From: Notamacropus eugenii
Lineage: Eukaryota; Chordata; Mammalia; Diprotodontia; Macropodidae
Length of the DNA stretch: 64,000 nt
Direction: 5' to 3'
Assembly (NCBI RefSeq): GCF_028372415.1
Contig: NC_092872.1
Coordinates: 14,350,479 to 14,414,478, forward strand
Shown here: piece after piece, positions 22,725 to 33,123 of the stretch
Position numbering within the stretch: position 1 is the stretch's first letter
Layout of the letters: the number at the start of each line of letters is the position of its first letter
Position numbers and translations under genes: made by a program
The notes under the pieces: generated by a model
The model's database searches: none
The model's input: only the letters and a program-made list of their open reading frames with translations
What the model was told of the DNA's origin: nothing

Positions 22725-23165
22725 TCAGATCATGTCATCCCCATGTTCAGTAAACTCCAGTGGCTCCCTATAACCTCCAAAAATCAAATATGAAACCTTC
22801 TGCTTGGCTTTTCCATCCCTTCATATCTTTGCCTCTTCCTACCCTTCCAGTCTTCTTGCCCTCTCCATGTACTCTAAGATCTAGTAACACTGTCCTTCAC
22901 AGGCTGACTCCTATTCTTGGAATGCCCTCTGGTTTTCCTGGCTTCCTTCAACACCCAGCTCAAATGAGCTGTCCCAGAGAGGCTTTCCCAGGTTCCTCCC
23001 CAGCGCTAGTCCCAGCACTGAGGTGAATTTCCTTTTACAGAGTTATTTGCATGTTATTTCCTGCATTAGAACACGAACTCCTTAAGAGGAGGGATCTCGT
23101 TTTGGTCTTTCTTTGCATCCTCAGTGCTCAGAAAACATTGTATGTAATAAATATTTGTTCACTAA
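22725..23165 (+). repeat. L2 LINE 3' end, sense
   Basis: 'gtaaactccagtggctccct', 'ggaatgccctctggttttcc', 'aacacgaactccttaagagg' and terminal 'gtaataaatatttgttcact' are in the L2 sense order. Confidence 0.85.
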
Positions 23166-23196
23166 CTATTATCCCTATTTTTTATTATTCTTCTTG

Positions 23197-23413
23197 GGAC
23201 AGCTAAGTGTCAAAGTGACAGGCTTGGAGTCAGGAAGGCTCATCCTCCTGAGTTCAAATCTGGTCTCAGACACCTGTGTGATGTGTTTGTTTCAGTTTCC
23301 TCATCATGAGCTGGAGAAAGACATGACAAACCACTCCGGCATCTTTGCTAAGGAAACCCTAAATGAGGTCACAAAGAGTCACACATGACTGAAAAAAACA
23401 ACTGAAAAACAAC
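23197..23413 (+). mobile_element. Marsupial SINE, sense (first of two)
   Basis: Diverged copy with 'gggacagctaagtgtcaaag', 'gagttcaaatctggtctcag', and the tail 'cacaaagagtcacacatgac'. A piece of the box-B region is deleted. Confidence 0.85.
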
Positions 23414-23535
23414 ACCTCTGTTTTCCCCAGGAATAAACTGAGGCTGAGAAGTTAAGTGGCTTGCTTGAGGTCATGCAACTCGTGTCCACGGTGGGATTCA
23501 AACTACAAATGTCTTATTCTGGGCACTTAAGTATT

Positions 23536-23773
23536 TAAGTAAATAGAACTCTGGACCAGTAGTCAGGAAGACTCATCTTCCTAAGTTCAAATCTGGCCTC
23601 AGACACTAGCTGCCTGACCCTGGGCAAGTCACTTCACCTTCTTTGCCTCAGTTTCCTCATCTATAAAATGAACTGGAGAAGGAAATGGCAAACCTCTCCA
23701 GTATCTCTGCCACGAAAACCCCAAATGAAGTCAGAAGAGTCGAACAGACCTAAAATGGACTGAACAACTGAAA
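23536..23773 (+). mobile_element. Marsupial SINE, sense (second of two)
   Basis: 'gagttcaa'-type centre (taagttcaaatctggcctca), 'ctgaccctgggcaagtcact', 'tcctcatctataaaatgaac', and a tail ending 'gactgaacaactg'. It lies 120 bp after the preceding copy. Confidence 0.88.
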
Positions 23774-23954
23774 TCCACAGAGAACTCAGAACATGGGGAA
23801 GATGGAGAAGTCGCCGAGGAAGTCCTCCCCGCAGGTTTTTAGAGCAGCTGGCTCACATCCAGGGCACACCTGCCCAGATTAAAATGTAATTGAGAAATAG
23901 ATAACAAAGTAAATACGAAACACCACAAAACGTAGCTAACACTACATTTTATAA

Positions 23955-25120
23955 CTATGTAACAGGCGGCCCTCAGAGATCCTTTCGGACGGTACGGCTG
24001 GACAGCACTGGCTGTCTTTCAGTGGACGCCGGGACAGGGACCGGCTTTCCCAACTCTGCCTCCAGGTCGCCTACGAGGGGCTGGCCCGGAACGAGCAGGG
24101 TGAGCCCAGTGACTCAGTTTCTCCACCCCAAGAACTGGGGCGTCCAGGAAGGTGCGTGTTGGGGGGGGCCGTGATCGGGCAGATCGCTGTCAGACTAGCC
24201 ACCAGACCTTGTTTATTACACACAGAACCCCCTCCCCATTCCTCTGCCCCCCCCTCCCCCCCGCCGCTTCAGCCGGGAAGTTTCCCTCTGATCCCTTCTC
24301 CTATTCACCTGCAGAAGCCCATGTGGGCTCCGAGTTTGTGGGGGCCAGCCCGGAGGGGGCGGGGCCTGAGGCGTGCAGGGGCGGAGCCAGGGTGTGTTCT
24401 CCAGGGGCGGGGCCCTGGAGGCGGGGCTGGGGCTGCCCCTGCGCCCTCGGGCCCGGGTGGGTCCTGGCCCCTGGAGCAAACAGCTGCTCACGCTCCGGGG
24501 TTGGGGGTCGTGCCAGATCCCGATGTCCGCCCGGAAGAACCAGCGAGCGCCCCAGGAGGGTCTGAGAGGTAGGAGAGGTCATGGGGCTGGGGCTGGGGTT
24601 GGAGGGGTCCCAGGCAGGGCTTTCTTGGCTGGCAGCTCGCTTCGCCTGACCTCGAGCCCACCTTCCTGCTCTGGGCACTAGCCCCCAGTTGGCAGGGAGT
24701 GTGGTGTCCGCCCGCCCGTGGGTACACCTTTGGGTATTGCTGGAGCGTAGACTGTAGGGGGGAGGGCGGGGCCTGCAGCCGAAGGAGTGGGTCAGTTTGT
24801 CTGTCCACTGTTTGCCTGTCCGGCGTCGCTGTTGCTTGGGCTGAGACGTCCGAGAGCCAGACTCCCACTTTCACTCCCTCGGGGCTCCTGAGAGATTCAT
24901 CTGAGTGGCCCCCAGACTTCTCTTCCCACCTCCTCAACTCCCAACTGCTGCTCTGGGGTGGGGGGGGTGGGGCAGAAGTGGGAGCTAAAAATAGCCTTTC
25001 TTCCCTGGGGTTGTCCTGAGCTGTAGTGGGAGGCACAGCCCCTTCAGGACTCATCCGTGGGGAGGTTTCCTCTCCTTCCCACCCCAGAGCCTCTGAGCCC
25101 CCTCCCCCCCAGATTTTTAA
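23955..25120 (+). promoter_or_regulatory. CpG island with no recognised gene
   Basis: G+C and CpG rise sharply, most strongly at 24300-24600, with several GC boxes (such as ggggcggggcc near 24403). The island lies between UCN2 and PFKFB4, 6 kb past UCN2 and 7 kb before PFKFB4 exon 1. The likeliest reading is a promoter, either for a longer PFKFB4 transcript or a non-coding RNA. Confidence 0.6.
24523..24568 (+). CDS. Candidate alternative first coding exon (PFKFB4?)
   Basis: An ATG opens 15 codons (MSARKNQRAPQEGLR) plus one extra base and then meets a good donor (gag|gtagga). The single-base overhang is the same phase as PFKFB4 exon 1, so splicing to exon 2 at 54108 would keep the kinase frame and replace residues 1-32. 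Against it: the ATG context is weak, and other ATGs and donors are common in GC-rich DNA. It sits in a CpG island on the right strand. Confidence 0.3.
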
Positions 25121-25269
25121 ACCTTAGTTTACAGTTGTACAGTGTCTTGTGAAAACTTCCCTCTTCCCCCGCCCCCCCCAGACCTTCTTCTCTCCATTCT
25201 GTAAGAAAAGGTATTAAGAACTGAATGGGTGTGAGACCTTATGCTCCTCTGTGCTGAGATAAGGAGACA

Positions 25270-25665
25270 ATCAGGAATTACAGCACCTCCAAATTTTAGA
25301 TTTGGCCAGGACCATCTAGTCCTGCCCCTGCTAAAAAAGATTCTCCAATACGCCAGAGCCAGGAAGTGGTCATCCAGCCTCTATTTGAAGACCTCCAATG
25401 ACGGAGGACCCATTGCCTCCGGAGGCAGCCCACTGTGTTTTTGGATAGCTCTTATTATTAGGTTTTTCCTCTTAACAAGCAAAAATGTGCCCTCTTTGCT
25501 ACTTCCACACCTTGCTTCTAGGTCCTTCTAAGACCAAATTGAATCCCTTTTACCTCATGACATCCTTTCCTGTACGTGAAGTCAGCAGCTCTATGTCCCT
25601 TGAGTATCCTATTCTCCTGGCCAAGAATCCCCCGTCCTTTTAGCTTACCCTCTTGTAGAAAGGAC
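25270..25665 (-). repeat. L3/CR1-type LINE, antisense
   Basis: 'catccagcctctatttgaag', 'gaggcagcccactgtgtttt' and 'tatgtcccttgagtatcc' follow the antisense CR1/L3 order. It is related to 18490-19115. Confidence 0.6.
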
Positions 25666-25669
25666 TGAA

Positions 25670-26175
25670 AACCCTGCTCTCAGAAAGTTTACAATTTAAT
25701 GGAGGGGGAAGGACAAGACCCAAATAGCTATGACCCCAGGGAGAATGAGATAAGTGCAAAGGAGGGATACAAACGAGGCAAAGTATTGTAAGAAGCTTGA
25801 GGAAAGAGAAATCACTTTCAGGTAGGAAAATCAGGGCAGTCTTCTTGTTCGAGAGGGCATCTGAGTTGGATCATGAAGGAAGAATTTCCACAAGTATGTA
25901 GACAGCAAGGATGGGAAATGGAGATAAAGGTACTACTCATTGATGGCATGAACCAAGAAGAGGGCAGGACAAGAACAGGAGACAAGAGTCATCTAATTTG
26001 GTTGGAAGGTAATGTGTGTGAAGGGTAGTAGTAGGAAATTAGCCTGAAAAAGTAGCCTGGAGACAGGTTGTGGAGGGAATGGCTGAGCTAAGGAGTTTGT
26101 TTTATCCTATAGGCAATGACAAGTTATGGACCATTTTTAAACACGGCGGTGACATGGCCCAGTTAGTGCATTAGG
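25670..26175 (-). repeat. L2 LINE, antisense
   Basis: 'gtttacaatttaatggaggg', 'gagctaaggagtttgtttta' and 'acggcggtgacatggcccag' match the antisense L2 3' region, also seen at 37.7 and 47.5-48.1 kb. Confidence 0.7.
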
Positions 26176-26329
26176 TTTTATGATGGTCCCTTTTCTCTTC
26201 TGTGCAGTCTTCTTTCACATGTGTGCAAAGCATGTGATCCCCCCCCCCCCAACATCTTGACAGGATGTGTTAAGGCTCACATCTGGATAGTATGTGTGAC
26301 AGCCTTCTCTGACATCTGTGTGGAATTCT

Positions 26330-26530
26330 GTAAAAGGCTTTCATAGTCATTGATCCTTTAGGTCTTCACAAAAGTAACTATAGAGGTTATTACCCACCCC
26401 TAGGATGGGGAAACCAACCAAGGCCTAGAGAAGGGAAACCTTATCTTCACTGTCACACAGACAATGACAGAGCCATGGCTAGATCCTTTCCAGTTGATTG
26501 GACCAGATGACCTCCAAGATATCTTCTAGC
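26330..26530 (-). repeat. MIR SINE, antisense
   Basis: 'aggatggggaaaccaaccaa', 'cactgtcacacagacaatga' and 'ttatt'-type flank fit an old antisense MIR. Confidence 0.55.
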
Positions 26531-28450
26531 TCTAAATTTATGGTCATTTTAACTCTGACCTTCAGGGCTTTGTAAAAGATCTCACAGCTTGCAGGTTTTG
26601 TGTACCAGCACTTTTTTTCAGTTCATTCATAGCACTTTTCTCTTCTCACCTTCTAAACATTCACTGGCAACTAACTCTCAGCTTTTAGGCAGTTGAACCT
26701 TCTGACTTTCCTGGTTCCTGAATACTGCTCAGCTCCCTGGACTCAGAAATCTGTCCCTTCTCCCTTAAGCCTCCAGCCTTCATTTCCCTTCCATTTCCCC
26801 AAGGTAATTTTGTGACCTAGTTTGTCTTCCCACACCCTCTCCCTTCTCTTTTCTGTCTTCCCACCATCCAGACCACATACATGATGGTGTATCCAAGGGT
26901 CGATCCACTCGTTTAAAGAGAATCAGCAGATTTAGAAATGATTCATAAGAGCAAGAAAATTAGAATGAGTAAAAGCCCTGTCAATGGCAGATTAGTCTAG
27001 ATAGTGCCCTGATCTTTACAGTTCTCTAGGAGGAAACTGGCCCAAGATCCCAGCGTTCAGAGCTTTAGTCTCCCTGGAAGTCCACGAAAGGCATGAAGAC
27101 TCCCCGGACACTTCTGGGCCGATTTAGGATTTGTCTCCATGCTGTGCTCTGGGTGGTGTTCATTGGCCCATTCTGTAATCCCATGCTCCTGGCCAATCAG
27201 TGATTACAGCACAATCATTGCATCCACTAAGTGCCTCCTTTTTTACCCAAGGGGGATGGGACAGGGAAGGATATAAAGAACTGTCACGTACAGGTAGTTT
27301 CCCCGCCCCCATCACCTCAAAAATAGACTATCCCTACTATTCTTTCTCCATCACCCCCCCCTTTCTGCTGGAGAGCACAGTTCAGAGTAGAAAAAAATCC
27401 ACATGAGCTGTAGGGGTTAGGGAAAGCTTCCTGGAGAAGACAAAATGAATTGGACCTGGAGGGATTGCTAGGTTTGAATGGGGTGCTGGTGGTAGTGGGA
27501 TGAGACTAGCTGGTGAGCAGTAATGACTATAGCCTCTTTGGTGGGGGGGGTGGGGGGGGGCGGAGAGGATGAGATGATTATGTAAATAAAAAGCAACACA
27601 GAAAAAAAAAAAATCAGGACTCTGATTAATGTGGTGACCAAGCTAGACTTCAGAGCGTTGATATGGAGCATGCCTCTCTTGCTTTGGCAAAGAGATGGTG
27701 AACTACAGGTGTGGAATGAGGCATTGTCCCATATGACAAGTGTGTTGGTTTTGCTTTACTGTCTTCTGTTACAAGGGGGCAAGGGAGGAGGGAGATGGAA
27801 GTGATGACCATTGGGAAGTGACTACCATTTTAAAAAAAGTCAATAAATCATTTAAGATATAAAAGAGAAAGGGTGAAGAAAATAGAGAAATGAAAAGTAT
27901 GTTGAGACCAGTTGGCAGAGGACCTTGAATGGCAGATTTAAGTATTTGAAACTGATTCTACTGGCAGTGAAAAGTCATCAAAGGCTCTGAAGGTGAGGAA
28001 TGTTCCAGTGATAGAAATGAAGAAAATTCATTGCTCCCCTAATGATGAGGTTCTGAGTCAAATGGAGTATTCTGGGTTAGTTACGTCTGCCTACTATTTG
28101 TGGAAAGAACTGAGAGCTGTTTGTAGTTGTTGTAGGACTTTGTGTGCTTAGGGTCGGGGAGGTCCGCTTTTGATCTGCTGCAGGGGGCTGGGGTGATGCT
28201 CAGAAGAGCTGGTTGTGGGAGCAGCAGTTATTTAGGCTTGAATTGCCCTGAGCCAGGATCATCACCTCAACTCTGCAACCTCCTCCACTTCATCTTCCTG
28301 GGAGCAGGAAGGTTGAAGGCTCTTGGGAAAGTGTCTAACAGTGATCCCAGGGAGAATCCGTCCCAGGCTCCCATGGCCTAGGTCCCAGAGGAGAGGTCAT
28401 TCTGGAAGTAGGAAGGAGGTCTGCCTGAGCATCCATGTATGAATGTTTGC
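26531..28450. other. Mostly unassigned; L2-like patches
   Basis: About 27420-27480 and 27900-28010 have antisense L2 phrases such as 'ggaccttgaatggcagattt'. A poly-G stretch is at 27541-27560 and an A12 run at about 27602. Nothing else is recognised; the 79-codon frame at 28142-28381 has no known motif. Confidence 0.4.
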
Positions 28451-28489
28451 TTGTGTGTGTATGTATGTTATGTGTGTGTGTGTGTGTGT
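28451..28489. repeat. (TG)n microsatellite
   Basis: TG run broken by 'atgtatgtta'. Confidence 0.95.
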
Positions 28490-28869
28490 ATGTCCAATAT
28501 CTCCAGTTGTCCTTCAGGCTAGAGCAAGTTGAAAGTCATCGATGGTCCTGTGAAGGCTTGACAGTTTCCTGCTGGCAGCCCATGAGCTCCCCTCCTCTGC
28601 CTAATGAACTTTGACTCTTCCCTCTCTGAGCCATGAAGATAGGGTGGGTTTATCAGGCTTCTTTCTTCGCTTGAGCCCAGAGCCGGCAGCACTGTCAGAG
28701 TAGCTTAAGGCAGCCAGAACACCTATTGGTCAGCACCCAGGCTATAGCTGGAGTGTGCATAGACCCGTGTCAGGAACAGCCTCTCAGTTCTTGGTTTTTA
28801 ATATTCCTGGATCTCATCCCTCAGTAATGCAGAAATAGAGGCTTGGTGGTCACTGGTGCACAGCTGGGG

Positions 28870-29090
28870 TTTGTGACCTTTTTGTGTGTGTCTCAGACCC
28901 CTTTGGCAGTCTGATGAAGCTTACAGACCTCTTCTAAGAGTGTATTTTTTAACAATTCATAATTTATGGAAATGCTTAATTTCAGATAGAGGTTAGTAAA
29001 AATAAAGACGTGAGTTTTTTCCATTCACGGTCATAGATTCCCCTGAAATCTATCCAAATCTACAGGGTACCTGGGAGTAAAGCAAGTTTG
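28870..29090 (+). repeat. hAT-type (Charlie-like) DNA transposon
   Basis: 'ctcagacccctttggcagtc' and 'ttcccctgaaatctatccaa' parallel the copy at 19855-20075. It is diverged. Confidence 0.6.
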
Positions 29091-29329
29091 CTGGCTATAC
29101 AGTGTCTGAGAGGGAGGAGGGTCAGGCAAAGTTTTTAGTCCTGAATATCCCTAAGGAAGTCAAGTGTGAATTGGAGGACTCAGTCAAGGTGCTTAATTTC
29201 TCAGAAAGGGGCAGTTTTGATGTATTTAGCAGACTTTACATGGAGGGGAGAGTGGAAGCAGGGAAGGATGGGGAGGGAAGAAGCTGTTTGGGTCTAGAAC
29301 TGTGTCTTTATATCTGGCTTTTAGTAGCT

Positions 29330-29565
29330 AAGTGAAGCAGTATTTAGACCACTGGATCTGGAGATATTTGAACCTGAGTTCAAATCCAGCTTCAGACACT
29401 GTGTGACTCTAAGTTAATTAACCTCTGTCTACCTCAGTTTTCTCTTCTGTAAAATAGAGATAATAGCAACTACCTTCCTGGGTTGTGAAGATAAAATGAA
29501 ATATTTATAAAGCACTTTCCAAACCTTAAAGCTTTATATCAATGCTATTATATGCACACTGGTCT
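29330..29565 (+). repeat. MIR/CORE-SINE, sense
   Basis: 'gagttcaaatccagcttcag', 'gttttctcttctgtaaaata' and 'ttataaagcactttccaaac' are in sense MIR order. Confidence 0.8.
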
Positions 29566-30032
29566 TTCCATCTGTGATGTGAATAGGAAGTCTCTGGCCT
29601 CTAAGAAGAATGTGATGGAAAGGCCCTGTAATATAGAGAAGTATCTGCTCTTTCAATTCCTTTCTGGAGGTGGTCTGGACTCTGTGACCTTGATTATGGC
29701 CTCATGTTTAAGAAAGTGATTCATATATGACAGTTCCTAAATGTATATACTCAGACCCTGGGGACAGGAGGTGTGGGAGGAAGGGGGGAAACTGTGTATT
29801 TCAGGGTGGACGTGCTCTCCCTCTGGTATCTCCTGGTCATGCCTTTCACTACCACCACAACCAGATTCTTGGAATCTCCGAAGCTGGTCTTGGGACAGGC
29901 ATTGGCCTTGGCCTGGTTAGAAACAGACACACATGATGTCCATCATGAACAGAAGACCCAATCAGAGACTTAGCCCAGTAATCTAGGGCTCAATGTAGAA
30001 CATACAGATTTGTAGGGTATTCATTTATATAC

Positions 30033-30227
30033 AGAGGTTCCCAAACTTATTTGGCCTACTGCTCCCTTTTCAAAAAAAATTACTAAAAACAATGCCCCCC
30101 TAGAAATCTACTTTTTTTTTAACCCTTTAACTTTTTTGTTTTGTTTTTAAATTTGTGTCACCTGAGGCTACTATTTCCCCCCTGAATTGGCCCAGTGTCC
30201 CCCAGGGGGCGGTATTGGGAACCTATG
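30033..30227. mobile_element. hAT-like MITE with terminal inverted repeats
   Basis: The left end agaggttcccaaac and the right end ttgggaacctatgg are near-perfect inverted repeats about 165 bp apart. The inside is short, AT-rich and non-coding, as in a MITE. No clear 8-bp duplication was seen. Confidence 0.7.
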
Positions 30228-30389
30228 GAAGGATACTTAGAAACCGTAGGATGTGCATGACAATCACTTCATAAAGTGCTAGTAATGGGGAAGCATAAAT
30301 AGAGAAAGGATAGGAGGAAATTTGGGGGTAGAGTCCTGTCATCAGCTGGGTAGGGATAGGCAGGGTAAATATAAAGCTGTCATATGTTC

Positions 30390-30515
30390 ATAGAGTTAGA
30401 ACTGATCGTAGTCCAACGTCCTCCTTTTACAGATCAGGAAGCTGGGGCTCAGGATCACAGTGGCACAGCCCAGATTCAAACTCAGGTTCTCTGACCCAGA
30501 TTTCATATCTAGGAA
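30390..30515 (-). repeat. MIR SINE fragment, antisense
   Basis: 'ccttttacagatcaggaagc', 'ggctcaggatcacagtggca' and 'ttcaaactcaggttctctga' are antisense MIR parts. Confidence 0.6.
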
Positions 30516-31339
30516 GACTTCTTGGAGATGATCTTTAGCATCTGTTTCAGTGAGGAGACAAAGATGGCCTGGGAAAGAAGATGGATTATGGAGTCTGGGT
30601 TGAGCTCCAGTCTAAGTCTGAGGGTGGGGATGAGGCACGATGGTGCTGAAGGGCCTCAGAGGGGTATCCCACAGTAGCCCTTGAGCTATGAAGACAGATC
30701 AAGATAGGAATCATGAATTAACCCACGTGGAGTCCACCTCAGTGATCAACTGGTCATGCAGGGACAGAGCTCACACTTCATGAGCCTGTGCCTGGGCAAG
30801 AGGGCAGAGTCCAGGCTCCTCTTGGCATCTGGACTGGCCCTTCCCACCACACCCCATGGCCTTTTCCCTTGCTCTGCCCCTCCCTTGCCCTCCTCCGGAC
30901 AGTCTCCTGAGTCGGAAGCAGCTTAAACTATCCTGACCTAGCCTCACTGCATTCCTGATCCTTGGGACCCCACGAGTTAGTTCCTTAGTTCTCTGCACGA
31001 TCGTAAACACTAAACTAATCCAAGTTCTTTTCCAAGAGAAGTCATCTTCCGTAGTGATCCAGCGGTGACCATCCCTGACCACCTACACCCTCCTCCAGAA
31101 CCCCAAAGAGGCATTAGACACCTTAACCACCCCCTTCTCCATTTTCTGCTGGAGAAGTTGAGTGGGAAACGATCTTGTCCGGATTCTCGGGGCTTCTCCC
31201 TTGGGGATCTTTGGGAGGGAATCAAGGGTAGGGGTTGGCCCTGGGGCTGGAGGGTGGCAAGGCTCTGTGTGCTGGGGGCGGAGAGCCTGGCACCAAGAGA
31301 AGGGGCAGGGACACCTGTGTAAGTAGAGGCAGAGGGCAA
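30516..31339. other. Unique DNA upstream of the PFKFB4 promoter
   Basis: No gene or repeat is recognised. Overlapping frames on both strands (30771-31339) have no conserved motif. It may hold proximal regulatory sequence, but nothing specific could be assigned. Confidence 0.4.
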
Positions 31340-32160
31340 AGGAGGAGGGAGGTGCCCCGATGCCCGGGGAGCTCTGGGGGACGTGGTGGCCTCTGAAGTT
31401 CGCTCCGTGGCTGGCTCAGCCCGGTACCAGCAGCGGAAGGATCCGGGATCTTCAGGCCCGCCCTTCTGCCCGCCCTCTCCCAGCCCAGGGGGCGGGTCCT
31501 CTGGCGCTGGGCGGGGAGGCAGGAGGGGGCGGTGGCCTAGGGGGCGGGGCCTAGGGGCGGGGCGGCAGGAGGGGCGGGGCCTCGGGCTCCGCCTTCGGCG
31601 CGGCTCCGTCTCGGGCCGGCGGCGGAGGAGGAGGAGGTGGCCCCCAGCCCTGAGGCCAGCCTGCCCGCTAGCTGTTCCCGGCCGTGCTGCGCCCGCCGAA
31701 GCTGCGGCCCTTCCCCATGGCCTCCCCCCGGGAGCTCACGCAGAACCCCCTGAAGAAGATCTGGATGCCGTATAGCAACGGGCGGCCGGCGCAGCACGCG
31801 TGTCCGCGCGGAGGTGAGGGGTAGGCTGCCGCTCGCGTGCCCGTGGGGGGGAGGGCAATACCTGCGTCCTCGGAGAGAGGAGGGGGCGCGCGGGTCCGCG
31901 GGCAGCGCGCATGTCCGCAGTGCGGGGCGTGGGTGCACCTGGAGGGATGTAAGGGGGCGGGGGGGCACAGGTGAGGTGCGCTCTGGCCGGTGCACCTTTC
32001 ACCTGTTACTGAGGGGAGGGTGGCCGCGAGGTCAGAGACCCGGGGCCGAGTGAAGGGGGCATGGGGGGGTCAGAAAGAGCCGCTGGACCCTTGGAATATG
32101 GAGGGGGTGAAGGCAGCCCCAGGCGGGGGTGCGGTCCGGGGGACAAGCCCTGAGTTCTGA
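31340..32160 (+). promoter_or_regulatory. PFKFB4: PFKFB4 CpG-island promoter
   Basis: A strong CpG island surrounds exon 1. There is no obvious TATA box. Three near-identical GC boxes (GGGGCGGGGC) lie at 31541-31550, about 31555-31563 and 31571-31580, fitting an Sp1-type promoter. PFKFB4 is known to be induced by hypoxia through HIF-1, and RCGTG cores are present at 31381-31385, 31798-31802, 31835-31839 and 31927-31931. Which of them are used is not shown by sequence. The start of transcription is not fixed; it should lie within about 31.4-31.7 kb. Confidence 0.75.
31717..31813 (+). CDS. PFKFB4: PFKFB4 coding exon 1 (residues 1-33)
   Basis: PFKFB4 is the cytosolic bifunctional enzyme that makes and breaks fructose-2,6-bisphosphate, the allosteric activator of PFK-1. 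This exon encodes the isoform-specific N-terminus [20 protein letters not shown]..., which matches human PFKFB4 rather than PFKFB1-3. The ATG at 31717 has a good context (ccccATGG). The exon ends one base into codon 33 at a consensus donor (gag|gtgagg). Compared with human, I see Gln for Leu at position 26 and Pro for Gln at position 30. Intron 1 is 22,294 bp. Confidence 0.96.
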
Positions 32161-32699
32161 GCCCCGTGCAGCCTCGAACTCGTCGCTGGGCTTCTTTGGG
32201 CCTCAGTTTCCCCAAAGGGATTTCTAAGCCTTTTTCAGTTCCGACGTTGTCTGGTTGCCCGGCGTGAGCGGAGTCAGAAGCCTCCATCAGCCAGGGTGGC
32301 TGAGGCTCCTTCCAGATGTGGAGCTATTGAATGGTCTGCGAAGCTGCCTCTGCCCCCTCCCAGGATGGCCAGCCTTGGCAGGACAGGATTTCAGAGCCAG
32401 GCTTACTGCACTTTGACCTTTGGATGTGCCAGTCTGTGTGCTTGTGAGGGAGCTACCTAGTCTGAATGTACTTGTGTGTCTGAGCTTCCATTGAATTTCC
32501 AGTCTCTAACGTATGTGTTCTGAGGTTGTATTTGTATGGACATCTTCTTCCCACCCTCTGGATATGTGTGAGCTTGAAGCCATTAACCTTGAGTTAGGGC
32601 AGCCTAACCTAAGCTGGTCCTTGGCAGAGGGTCCTAAGAAGAGGGTCCAGGATTCATGGTTCAGAAGAGGAAGGCCATGTACCGGCTGGTTTGGAGCCT
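32161..32699. other. Start of PFKFB4 intron 1, unique
   Basis: G+C falls away from the island. No exon or named repeat is recognised. The 62-codon frame at 32513-32701 is unsupported. Confidence 0.45.
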
Positions 32700-33123
32700 A
32701 GCTGTTCTTTTTCTTTTTTGTTTTCAGTGTTCTACGATCACTTCTGTGTTATCTTAGAATTTTCCCCTACCTCCTCACTCCCTCCCTGAGAGGGCATACA
32801 GTTTTATATAAGTTCTATATATACATTCCTATTAAATACATTTTCACCTTAGTCATGTTGCATAGAAGAATTAAAATGAATGGGAAAAATCATAAAACAA
32901 ACGAAAACATAATACAAAAGAAAATGATCTGCTTCATTCTGCGATCGAGGTCCGTAGTTCTTTCCCTTAGGTAAGCAAAGGTATTTTGCCTTAAGAGACC
33001 ATTGGGAATTATTTAAGTCCTTGCATTTCAGTGAAGTATTAAATCTGCCAGAAAAATTCCTCTCACACTGTGGCTGTTGCTGTGTACAAAGGTCTCCTGG
33101 TTCTGCTCATTTCACTCTAGGCA
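32700..33123 (-). mobile_element. L1 3' end, antisense
   Basis: 'atgttgcatagaagaatta', 'cacactgtggctgttgctgt', 'ctcctggttctgctcatttc'. These phrases recur in the same order in the L1 at 35439-36213. The copy is more diverged than that one. Confidence 0.85.

Noticed and set aside
24152..24681. Several overlapping frames in the 24-kb CpG island as separate genes
   Set aside because: Some begin at non-ATG codons and most have the Pro/Gly/Arg-rich make-up of GC-rich chance frames. Only the phase-matched ATG segment and the left exon-like part were kept as leads.
31383..31995. 130- and 152-codon frames on both strands over PFKFB4 exon 1
   Set aside because: Chance frames in a CpG island; exon 1 uses another frame and matches PFKFB4.
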